A stretch of 37,535 nucleotides of DNA from Candidatus Melainabacteria bacterium RIFCSPHIGHO2_02_FULL_34_12 (GTDB lineage: Bacteria; Cyanobacteriota; Vampirovibrionia; 2-02-FULL-35-15), in NCBI GenBank assembly GCA_001784555.1, contig MFRM01000002.1, positions 1 to 37,535 of the forward strand. The letters run 5' to 3'. Shown here piece after piece: positions 1 through 7,293 of the stretch; position 1 is the stretch's first letter; each line of letters starts with the position of its first letter. Both the position numbers and the translations under genes were made by a program. A model generated the notes under the pieces. It saw only the letters and a list, made by a program, of their open reading frames with translations. It was not told the DNA's origin and searched no databases.

Positions 1-1959
1 CATATCAGAAGAATAATCAGTACTGGCTACCCAAAGCCTTAAAATATCTGCACCATATTCACTAATAACTTTTTCAGGATCCACAACATTTCCAAGTGAT
101 TTTGACATCTTTCTTCCATTTTCATCCAGAACAAATCCATGTGTTAGAACTTCTTTATAAGGTGCTTTATTCTTAATGGCTACAGAAGTTAAAAGAGATG
201 ATTGAAACCATCCTCTATGCTGGTCACTGCCTTCTAAATACATTACATCCTTTATATCTTTCAGCTCTTCTCTTTGATCTATTACTGCATAATGTGTTGA
301 GCCAGAATCAAACCATACATCCATAGTGTCTGTTTCTTTTTTAAATTCTATGCTGCCACAGTCACATTTATAATTTACAGGAAGCAAGCTCGAGGCTTCT
401 TTTTCCCACCAGACATTACTTCCAGCTTTTGAAACAATATCTGCAATGTTTTCTATTAATTTTTTATTTAAATGACTCTTGCCACACTTTATACAATAAA
501 AAGCAGGTATAGGCACACCCCAGACTCTTTGCCTGCTTATACACCAGTCAGTCCGGGATTCTACCATTGAATAAATTCTGTTCCTTCCTACAGCTGGAAT
601 CCATTTAACTTTATCAATTTCTTCAAGTGCTTTTTCCCTGAATTTTTCAACACTACAAAACCATTGTTCAGTGGCTCTAAAAATTATAGGGGTTTTAGAT
701 CGCCAGCAATGAGGATAACTATGATAATAATCTTCCTGTTTAATAAGTGCACCTTTCTGAGCTAAAAGATCAATAACTTTTTGATTACCTGCTTTATGAA
801 CATATAAGCCACTTAATTCACTGCCTGCTTCTTCTGTTAAAACACCCTTTGCATTTACAGGAGACAATATTTTTAATTTATACTTATGACCAATTCCAAA
901 ATCTTCGAGTCCATGTCCTGGTGCAGTATGAACACAACCAGTTCCTGTTTCAAGAGTTACATGTTCACCTAGAATTATTGGACTTTCTCTTTCATAAAGA
1001 GGATGCTTACAAATAGTATGTTTAAGATCTTTTCCCTGAATTTTTTCAAGCACTTTACACTCCTCAGATATTTTTAAATTAAACTCATTTAAAAGCCCTT
1101 CAGCAAGGAGTAAATGTCCAAAACTGTTTGATTTAATAACTACATAAGTAAAATCCTTATGAAGACAAATTGCCATATTTCCTGGTAAGGTCCATGGAGT
1201 AGTAGTCCAAATTACCACTTTAAGATCTTTATATTTTTCAAGTAATTTGGCACCTGCTGATAATTTTTCAACTTTAAATGCTGCATAAATACTGGGTGAT
1301 TTATAATTTTCCACATACTCTACTTCAGCTTCAGCAAGAGCAGTCTGACAGCTGCTGCACCAGTAAACAGGTTTTAGTCCTCTGTATATAAAACCTTTTT
1401 CAACCATTTCACCAAAAAGCCTTAGCTGATTGGCTTCAAATTTCGGATCAATAGTCATGTAAGCATCTTGCCAGTTACCTAAAACCCCAAGTCTTTTAAA
1501 CTTTTCTTCCTGAAGTTTTCTGTTATTTAAAACAAACTCGGTGCATTGCTTCCTGATTTCAACAGGTGACAATGCTTCATCTTTTTTCTTATCCTTTTCC
1601 TTTAACACTGCACTTTCAATAGGCAATCCATGACAATCAAAACCAGGCACATATGGTGAATAATAGCCCTCAAGAGTTTTATATTTAACAACAATATCTT
1701 TTAAGATCTTATTAAGTGCAGTTCCTATGTGAATATTTCCAGAGCTTAAATATGGCGGACCATCATGGAGAAGAAACTTACCGGTGTTGTTATTTTTCCT
1801 GAATTCTAATACTTTTTCATATATCTTATTCTCAAACCAAAACTTCTGTATCTCTGGCTCTCTTTTTGGACCATCGCCTTTCATGGGAAAATCTGTCTGG
1901 GGTAAATTAAGTGTCCCCTTATAATCTGTTTGATTTTCAGTTTCTTCTTTTGATTGCAT
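1..1959 (-). CDS. ileS: Isoleucyl-tRNA synthetase, N-terminal part (cut by window edge)
   Basis: Class I aminoacyl-tRNA synthetase that charges tRNA-Ile in the cytoplasm. My translation from the ATG at 1957-1959 is open for 653 codons to the left edge, so the anticodon-binding and C-terminal parts lie outside. The class I signature appears as HDGPPYLSSGNIHIGT near residues 58-73 (HIGT instead of HIGH, a variant also seen in other IleRS). The second signature GRKMSKSLGN lies at about 615-624 (KMSKS at nt 97-111). Editing-domain motifs such as WTTTPWTLPGN and DVWFDSGSTH are present, as are paired cysteines (YWCSSCQ, YCIKCG). It is the third gene of rnc-argB-ileS, starting 29 bases after argB, so probably co-transcribed. 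Identification is very secure. Confidence 0.97.
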   Translation of the reverse strand, partial: MQSKEETENQTDYKGTLNLPQTDFPMKGDGPKREPEIQKFWFENKIYEKVLEFRKNNNTGKFLLHDGPPYLSSGNIHIGTALNKILKDIVVKYKTLEGYYSPYVPGFDCHGLPIESAVLKEKDKKKDEALSPVEIRKQCTEFVLNNRKLQEEKFKRLGVLGNWQDAYMTIDPKFEANQLRLFGEMVEKGFIYRGLKPVYWCSSCQTALAEAEVEYVENYKSPSIYAAFKVEKLSAGAKLLEKYKDLKVVIWTTTPWTLPGNMAICLHKDFTYVVIKSNSFGHLLLAEGLLNEFNLKISEECKVLEKIQGKDLKHTICKHPLYERESPIILGEHVTLETGTGCVHTAPGHGLEDFGIGHKYKLKILSPVNAKGVLTEEAGSELSGLYVHKAGNQKVIDLLAQKGALIKQEDYYHSYPHCWRSKTPIIFRATEQWFCSVEKFREKALEEIDKVKWIPAVGRNRIYSMVESRTDWCISRQRVWGVPIPAFYCIKCGKSHLNKKLIENIADIVSKAGSNVWWEKEASSLLPVNYKCDCGSIEFKKETDTMDVWFDSGSTHYAVIDQREELKDIKDVMYLEGSDQHRGWFQSSLLTSVAIKNKAPYKEVLTHGFVLDENGRKMSKSLGNVVDPEKVISEYGADILRLWVASTDYSSDM

Positions 1960-1988
1960 AGAATATTTATTTAAGCACAATTAAGCAT

Positions 1989-2855
1989 TTATCGTGTAAT
2001 CATAGTGCCTATGCCAGAATCCGTCAGTATTTCAAGCAAAACAGAGTGTTTCTGACTGCCATTAATTATGTGTACTGCTCCAACACCTGATTTGATGGAG
2101 CTTATAGCTGCTTTAGTTTTAGGAATCATACCGCCTGATATTATCTTTTTTTTAATTAATTTATGAGCTTCACTTACACTTATTTTTGATATAAGTGAAC
2201 CTGAGTCTTTGGGATTTTTAAGAATACCAGGTGTATCAGTCATTAAAATCAGTTTTGTAGCCTTAAGCGCACATGCAATAGCACTGGCAACATTATCTGC
2301 ATTAATATTGTAATTTTGCCCCTTGCGATCAGCACCAACAGAACTAATTACCGGTATGAATTCTTTATCAATTACAGTCATTAAAACAGAGGTATCAAGC
2401 TCATCAACCTCTCCTATATAACCAAACTTTTTCATTGTAGGAATTGGCTTTGCAGAAAAAAGGCATCCATCTTTCCCGCATAATCCTATTGCTCTTGCAC
2501 CAGATACATTAATTAAATTAACAAGATCTTTTTGCACTTTTCCGACAAGTACCATTTCAACAATTTCCATGGTAGCTTTATCAGTAACTCGATAGCCATC
2601 TACAAACTTTACAGGCAGATTAAGTCTTTTTGACATTTCACTGATTTCAGGTCCGCCACCATGAACAAGGATTAATTTAATTCCTACACAACTTAACAGT
2701 ACAAAATCTCTTATAGTTTCTTTTTTTAACTCAGGATTTGTCATTGCAGCTCCGCCATATTTTATTACAAAAATCTTATTATGAAATCTTTGGATATAGG
2801 GCAATGCCTGGGAAATTATTTCTACTCTTTGTGATGATATATTTCTTTTAGTCAT
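1989..2855 (-). CDS. argB: Acetylglutamate kinase
   Basis: Phosphorylates N-acetyl-L-glutamate with ATP, the second step of arginine biosynthesis, in the cytoplasm. The 288-residue protein has the usual family length. It shows the amino-acid kinase fold motifs: FVIKYGGAAM near residue 30 (nucleotide-binding Lys and Gly-Gly), LVHGGGPEIS near 63-72 (acetylglutamate-binding glycines), NINADNVASAIA, LILMTDTPGIL, and a C-terminal GGMIPKTKAAI segment. The ATG follows the rnc stop codon by one base, so the two are probably translationally coupled. No other arginine genes are in the window, so the pathway is scattered in this genome. Confidence 0.97.
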   Translation of the reverse strand: MTKRNISSQRVEIISQALPYIQRFHNKIFVIKYGGAAMTNPELKKETIRDFVLLSCVGIKLILVHGGGPEISEMSKRLNLPVKFVDGYRVTDKATMEIVEMVLVGKVQKDLVNLINVSGARAIGLCGKDGCLFSAKPIPTMKKFGYIGEVDELDTSVLMTVIDKEFIPVISSVGADRKGQNYNINADNVASAIACALKATKLILMTDTPGILKNPKDSGSLISKISVSEAHKLIKKKIISGGMIPKTKAAISSIKSGVGAVHIINGSQKHSVLLEILTDSGIGTMITR

Positions 2856-2856
2856 T

Positions 2857-3570
2857 TTAATTTTTTCGTTTTGGTTTTTCTAAAACTACCAGCGCATTCT
2901 TAGCTGCAAATTGACTAGCTTCTTTTTTTGTTTTACCTCTTCCTCTTGCTAATTCATTGTCATTCAAATATACTCCAACTTCAAATTCCTTGTTATGATC
3001 CGGACCTACTTCAGAAATTGTCTTGTAAAATGGCAAGCCAAGTTGATTTCCCTGCAAATATTCCTGCAAAACAGCCTTAAAATTATCCTTATCTTTACTT
3101 TTATCTGCAGATTCTATGTATTCAAACCAGTAATTTAAAATAAAATCTCTTGTTTTTTTAATTCCGCATTCATAGTAAATAACTGCAATTAAAGCTTCAA
3201 GTGAATCAGCAAGAATTGAAACTGGTAATTGTTTTCGTTCATTTTTCCCTAGTAATAAATATTTTTGAAGATTTAATTTAGCAGCGATTTTTGCAAGTAC
3301 CTTTCCACTTACAACAAATGCACGTAATTTACTTAATTGACCTTCCGAATATGAGCTATATTTACTCATCAGATATTCACTAATAAAAAGTTTTAATACA
3401 GCATCACCAAAAAACTCAAGTCTTTCATTGTCTCCAATATTTTTTAATTGGTTCTCTTTAACAAATGAGCCGTGAGTTAGAGCAATATTTAACAGGTTCA
3501 AATCCTTAATTGAAAGCCCTAAAGACAAAACAAAATTAATCAAAACTTTTTTCCTATCTTCTTTTAACAT
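2857..3570 (-). CDS. rnc: Ribonuclease III
   Basis: Double-strand-specific endoribonuclease for rRNA and mRNA processing. The 237-residue protein has the family signature NERLEFFGDAV at residues 48-58 (usually NERLEFLGDAV). The second catalytic acidic pair is in DSLEALIAVIY around residues 122-132. A C-terminal double-stranded-RNA-binding domain starts near residue 160 and ends with the typical GxGKTKKEASQFAAKNAL helix. It is the first gene of the leftward rnc-argB-ileS group. It diverges from ybeY across a 76-82 base gap with a 28-base inverted repeat. Confidence 0.96.
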   Translation of the reverse strand: MLKEDRKKVLINFVLSLGLSIKDLNLLNIALTHGSFVKENQLKNIGDNERLEFFGDAVLKLFISEYLMSKYSSYSEGQLSKLRAFVVSGKVLAKIAAKLNLQKYLLLGKNERKQLPVSILADSLEALIAVIYYECGIKKTRDFILNYWFEYIESADKSKDKDNFKAVLQEYLQGNQLGLPFYKTISEVGPDHNKEFEVGVYLNDNELARGRGKTKKEASQFAAKNALVVLEKPKRKN

Positions 3571-3586
3571 GTAATGTGAATTCTAC

Positions 3587-3614
3587 AACAGTAAATTTCA
3601 GTAATTTAACTGTT
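3587..3614. promoter_or_regulatory. Inverted repeat between divergent rnc and ybeY
   Basis: Arms AACAGTAAATT (3587-3597) and AATTTAACTGTT (3603-3614) around a 5-base centre are complementary except for one extra T. It sits in the only gap between two divergent housekeeping operons, so it could be an operator or a shared 5' leader structure. No clear -35/-10 pair was found. Function is inference. Confidence 0.35.
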
Positions 3615-3652
3615 AGAAAGAGAAATTTAGAGGAATTTGTTTTAAATTGCAT

Positions 3653-4174
3653 ATGGGGGAGAAATTATGTAATATATCAATATTGCCTTCTAATCTTAAA
3701 AATAAAATGAATAAACACAATTACGAAATCATAATCAGGCCACATTCAAAAATTAAGTCTAGACAATGGTTTAGTAATCAATTAAAAATCATCAGTAATC
3801 TATTACAAAGGCATATATCAAAAAAGAAAAAAATCTTTTGCCGGAATAAAGCTTTAACTCTGCTTATTACAGATGACAGAGAAATACAGAATTTAAACAA
3901 AGAATTTAGAAGAATAAATAAACCAACTGATGTTTTATCTTTCCACCTTATAAAGAGTGAACAACTTGAGAAAAAATATTTGGGCGATATTGTTATTTCT
4001 TCTAAAACAGCCTTAAAACAAGCAAATCAAAAAAGATTATCAGTTGAATGTGAGTTACAGACTCTAATAATTCACGGCTATTTACACCTATTAGGCTATG
4101 ATCACAAAACTATAAAAGAAGCAAAATTAATGTTTTCCATTCAAAGTAAGATATTAATTGATTCTTTTTTATAA
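3653..4174 (+). CDS. ybeY: Endoribonuclease YbeY (rRNA maturation factor)
   Basis: Zinc-dependent single-strand endoribonuclease involved in 16S rRNA 3' maturation and ribosome quality control. The diagnostic zinc motif HGYLHLLGYDH (three His) lies about 33 residues before the C-terminus. The preceding LNKEFRRINKPTDVLSFHL segment matches the family's N-x-x-x-R-x-x-x-x-x-T-D-V-L-S-F core. The start is uncertain: TTG at 3647, ATG at 3653 (used here, 173 residues) or ATG at 3707 (155 residues, closest to the usual length). None has a strong ribosome-binding site at proper spacing. cysS starts 33 bases downstream on the same strand, so the two are probably co-transcribed. Confidence 0.92.
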   Translation: MGEKLCNISILPSNLKNKMNKHNYEIIIRPHSKIKSRQWFSNQLKIISNLLQRHISKKKKIFCRNKALTLLITDDREIQNLNKEFRRINKPTDVLSFHLIKSEQLEKKYLGDIVISSKTALKQANQKRLSVECELQTLIIHGYLHLLGYDHKTIKEAKLMFSIQSKILIDSFL

Positions 4175-4207
4175 GATAAAGTTAACATTAATCTGTAGAA
4201 AGCAACA

Positions 4208-5599
4208 ATGACACAATTAACCGTATTCAATAACCTCACAAGAAAAAAAGAAACTTTCAGTCCTCAGGATCCAAATAACGTAAGCATTTACACATGTGGT
4301 CCTACTGTTTATGATCATTCCCATATAGGTCATGCAAGATCTGCCGTAACATGGGATACCATAGTCAGATTTATGAAATTTTTTGGATATAAAGTTACAT
4401 GGACAAGAAACATCACTGATATTGACGACAAAATTATAAATAAAGCAAAAGAAATAAATATACATCCGGATAAAGTTTCAAGAATTTATACTTATTCATT
4501 TCATGAGGATATGCTTGCTTTAAATGTTGAATGGCCTGATTTTGAACCCCGAGCTACACAGCACTTATCTCAAATGTATGATTTTATAAACTCTTTAATA
4601 AAAAATGGGGCAGCATACAGGATTGATAATGACGTTTATTTTTCAGTCACTTCATTTAAAAATTACGGAAAGCTAAAAGGTCAGTCTATTAATGAATTAG
4701 AAAAAGGCTTTGGAAGAATTGAGTCAAATCCAAAGAAAAAACATAAGCTTGATTTTGCTCTGTGGAAAGGAATTAAAGAACCAAGTGAATATGCTTTTGA
4801 CAGCCCTTGGGGAAAGGGAAGACCAGGATGGCATCTGGAATGTTCTGCTATGAACTTATCCATTTATGGGGAAACCATTGACATTCATGGCGGAGGAGAT
4901 GATTTAGTATTTCCACATCATGAAAATGAAATTGCTCAATCAGAGTCGCTCACAGGTAAAACATTTGCCCGATATTGGTTGCATAATGGAATGATAATGG
5001 TTGACGGGAAGAAAATGGCGAAATCTGAAGGTAATTTTATAACCATAAAACAAGCCTTAAGAAATACTACCAGCAATGCTTTAAGATTTTTCATATTAAA
5101 CAGCCACTACAGAATGCCTTTAAATTTTACTGAAGAAGCGATTTCAGCAGCACAAAATGGCATTAACAGATTAGTTGAATCATTGGATGGGGTTGAATCA
5201 GAGAATTTTGAAACTAATTTTTCTGAAAATGAATTTGTAAATGAATTCAGAGCTGTAATGTCAGATGACTTTAATTCGCCAAAAGCATTATCAGTATTAT
5301 TCAAACTTACAGACAAAATAAATACCGAGAAAGATCAAAAAAATAAAACGCAATCTCAAAATACACTTTTATATTTATCAAATATCCTAGGATTTAATTT
5401 ACTTTCTTCAAATAAAATAGATAGCTGCATAAATAACTCTTTATCAAAATTAATTGAAAACTTGGTTCATTTACGTAATGATTTTAAAACCCATAAAGAT
5501 TATAAAAATGCAGATAAAATCAGAGATATACTGAATGAAAGTAAAATTGAAGTAAAAGATCTGGCGGAAAATAAGTATAAATGGCAAATAAAACCATAA
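4208..5599 (+). CDS. cysS: Cysteinyl-tRNA synthetase
   Basis: Class I synthetase that charges tRNA-Cys. The 463-residue protein has normal length. TCGPTVYDHSHIGHAR carries the zinc-ligand Cys30 and the HIGH motif at 39-42. GWHLECSAM supplies the second zinc Cys near residue 212, and HHENEIAQSES supplies the His/Glu ligands. The KMSKS loop reads KMAKS at 269-273. The C-terminal part is the expected helical DALR region (DDFNSPKALSVL). The next gene overlaps its 3' end or begins 2 bases after it, depending on start choice. Confidence 0.97.
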   Translation: MTQLTVFNNLTRKKETFSPQDPNNVSIYTCGPTVYDHSHIGHARSAVTWDTIVRFMKFFGYKVTWTRNITDIDDKIINKAKEINIHPDKVSRIYTYSFHEDMLALNVEWPDFEPRATQHLSQMYDFINSLIKNGAAYRIDNDVYFSVTSFKNYGKLKGQSINELEKGFGRIESNPKKKHKLDFALWKGIKEPSEYAFDSPWGKGRPGWHLECSAMNLSIYGETIDIHGGGDDLVFPHHENEIAQSESLTGKTFARYWLHNGMIMVDGKKMAKSEGNFITIKQALRNTTSNALRFFILNSHYRMPLNFTEEAISAAQNGINRLVESLDGVESENFETNFSENEFVNEFRAVMSDDFNSPKALSVLFKLTDKINTEKDQKNKTQSQNTLLYLSNILGFNLLSSNKIDSCINNSLSKLIENLVHLRNDFKTHKDYKNADKIRDILNESKIEVKDLAENKYKWQIKP

Positions 5600-5601
5600 A
5601 T

Positions 5602-6447
5602 ATGAACGAAGTACTAATGAAAGTCATTTTTGTTTTTCTCGTTTTATTATTCTCGTTAAATAATCCGGAAACTGCACAGTCTAAAGATGCTGAACCTATA
5701 TCAAGTAAAAGCGAAAGTAATATACATTTTTCAAATACAAATAACATTAACATTACAAACAACCTTACAAAGAATTTAAAAAAATTAAAAACATTCATTA
5801 AAGCTGTCAAGCCAAAATCCATCTACCTGGAACAATGGATACTTCTTGAACCTCATAACAAAAAACTATTAAAAAAATTATCTAAGATTGCTAAAAAAAA
5901 TAAGACAAGCTTTTATTTAGTAATCGGGAAAAACACATGGTTTGGAAACCGAGGCATTGCCAATACAGTTGCATCTCTTGATTTGTACGGCAAATATATC
6001 GATGGAATTGTTTTAAGAGTTGAACCAAATAAAGTGAATGTTTGGAAAGATGACTTTAAAGTTCAAATATTAAATCAAATACTAGATAGTTATGCAGGCA
6101 TTCATAATGAAGCAAAAAAACGAAATAAACAGTTTTTTGTAGAATTTCCATTTTGGTTTACTGATTTTAAAGGACCTCTAAGATCCTTTTCCGAGGATGC
6201 ATGTTTGTACTCAGATAAAGTAATTTTCTTAATCGACAATCCTACTAAATTAGATTCATTAGACATAAAATGGAATGATATTACCTGCAAATATAATATT
6301 GATTTGACCAAAAGAGCAACAGAATTATCAGATGATTCCATTAGTGATGCTTATAAAAAAATTCAGAAAAAACTCCCTTTTTATTCAAATTTCAATGGTT
6401 TCATAGTTGATGTTGATTCAGATTTACTTGAAAACACTATAGAATGA
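5602..6447 (+). CDS. Secreted protein of unknown function, possibly TIM-barrel-like
   Basis: Not recognised at family level. The ATG at 5602 (2 bases after the cysS stop) gives a 281-residue protein beginning MNEVLMKVIFVFLVLLFSL, a good signal peptide. An in-frame ATG at 5581 would overlap cysS by 19 bases and add seven residues before it. The mature part alternates predicted beta strands and Lys-rich helices: KSIYLEQWILLEP, TSFYLVIGKNTWFGNRG, YIDGIVLRVEPNK, KQFFVEFPFWFTD, SDKVIFLIDN, FNGFIVDVDSD. That spacing of strands ending in acidic or aromatic residues resembles a glycosidase-like beta/alpha barrel, but this is inference from pattern only. Probably in the ybeY-cysS transcript. Confidence 0.75.
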   Translation: MNEVLMKVIFVFLVLLFSLNNPETAQSKDAEPISSKSESNIHFSNTNNINITNNLTKNLKKLKTFIKAVKPKSIYLEQWILLEPHNKKLLKKLSKIAKKNKTSFYLVIGKNTWFGNRGIANTVASLDLYGKYIDGIVLRVEPNKVNVWKDDFKVQILNQILDSYAGIHNEAKKRNKQFFVEFPFWFTDFKGPLRSFSEDACLYSDKVIFLIDNPTKLDSLDIKWNDITCKYNIDLTKRATELSDDSISDAYKKIQKKLPFYSNFNGFIVDVDSDLLENTIE

Positions 6448-6558
6448 CCAATTTATATTTTAGATAATATTTTTATATTTAGATTCTAGGGTTGGCACTA
6501 AAAATAAACCTTTAATTTTAATACTTATTACCGAATTCTCATCTGGAAGTAATTTTAG

Positions 6559-7068
6559 ATGAGATCAATAAATCGATTATATTTTTTTATTTTAATGTTT
6601 TTACTATTGGAACTGGCATTTACTCCTACACATGCACTTTCAATAAACATACCTCAAAATGACAGAGATAACTTTTCTCAGGAATTCTTAGGTAAATGGA
6701 AGATGCAGTCAGTAGTAACAAGCTCCAGATGTCCTTATGTAATTGTAGGCAGCACTACAGAGTCAGAACTTGAAATTACACCAGAAATAAACTCAAATAA
6801 AAATATTTTATTAAATGCAATATGGCATGGAGGAAATTGGACTGACTGCACTGGTAATATAAAATTTCTTAACAAAAAAGAGGCAATAACAGAAAGAGTA
6901 ACAGAATTGAAAAGTGATGACGAGAATATTTGGAAAGCAATATTAATTGATCATTTAAAACTTGATGAAGATAAAAATAAAATGCAATCAGAAAGTATAG
7001 TAATACAGTATAAAAATGGTCAGGCAGTTGGTGAATATAAGACATACTCAATTCTAACGAAATATTAA
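6559..7068 (+). CDS. Small secreted protein, lipocalin-like N-terminal motif, unknown function
   Basis: A 169-residue protein with a clear signal peptide (RSINRLYFFILMFLLLELAFTPTHA, likely cleavage after THA near residue 26). The mature domain begins FSQEFLGKWKMQSVV, a GxW opening reminiscent of lipocalin-fold small beta-barrels. It continues as alternating strands (ESELEITPEI, ILLNAIWHGGNW, ESIVIQYKNGQAVGEY). Two cysteines (SRCPY, TDCTG) could form a disulfide. The gene stands alone between the cysS group and kdp, with a 111-base AT-rich gap before it. Ligand and role are unknown; the lipocalin suggestion rests on one motif. Confidence 0.7.
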   Translation: MRSINRLYFFILMFLLLELAFTPTHALSINIPQNDRDNFSQEFLGKWKMQSVVTSSRCPYVIVGSTTESELEITPEINSNKNILLNAIWHGGNWTDCTGNIKFLNKKEAITERVTELKSDDENIWKAILIDHLKLDEDKNKMQSESIVIQYKNGQAVGEYKTYSILTKY

Positions 7069-7102
7069 TTGCTAATATGTCTCCTGCATTTTAATTTTAG
7101 AG

Positions 7103-7119
7103 AAATATATCATATATTT
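7103..7119. promoter_or_regulatory. Perfect 17-base palindrome upstream of kdpF (site 1)
   Basis: AAATATAT, one central C, then ATATATTT: a perfect inverted repeat in the 99-base gap before kdpF. With the second palindrome at 7134-7154 it makes a likely pair of regulator-binding sites for the kdp operon. The extreme A+T content raises the chance of a coincidental palindrome. Confidence 0.4.
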
Positions 7120-7133
7120 AGAGCAAACAAAGC

Positions 7134-7154
7134 TGAAATTTGATATAAATTTCA
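7134..7154. promoter_or_regulatory. Perfect inverted repeat upstream of kdpF (site 2)
   Basis: TGAAATTT (7134-7141), centre GATAT, AAATTTCA (7147-7154): eight perfect base pairs, 13 bases before the kdpF ATG. Its centre is 33 bases from that of site 1, about three helical turns. A potassium-responsive operator is a reasonable inference because no KdpE gene is nearby to say what the regulator is. Confidence 0.45.
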
Positions 7155-7167
7155 CTTATATATAACC

Positions 7168-7293
7168 ATGGAATCAACTATCTACAACTGTAGTTTTAAT
7201 TATTCTCTGCCAGTAATATTTTTAATGATACTTGTTATTTTATTGTTTGTTTATTTGTTTATTGCCTTATTCTTACCAGAGAGATTCACTTAA
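7168..7293 (+). CDS. kdpF: KdpF, small stabilising subunit of the Kdp K+ pump
   Basis: A 41-residue gene. The ATG at 7168 opens a frame with one hydrophobic helix (LPVIFLMILVILLFVYLFIAL) followed by LFLPERF. This matches the KdpF pattern of a single transmembrane helix ending in Y-x-x-x-A-L-x-x-P-E-x-F. The stop TAA overlaps the kdpA ATG by one base (TAATG at 7291-7295), the position kdpF holds in other kdp operons. The family member is usually 25-30 residues, so the 15-residue N-terminal extension (or an internal ATG at residue 20) is a little odd. KdpF sits beside KdpA in the membrane and stabilises the KdpFABC complex. Confidence 0.85.
   Translation: MESTIYNCSFNYSLPVIFLMILVILLFVYLFIALFLPERFT

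Noticed and set aside
7069-7167. Possible c-di-AMP (ydaO-type) riboswitch before kdp
   Set aside because: The gap is only 99 bases, very AT-rich, and lacks the length and GC-paired stems of that class.
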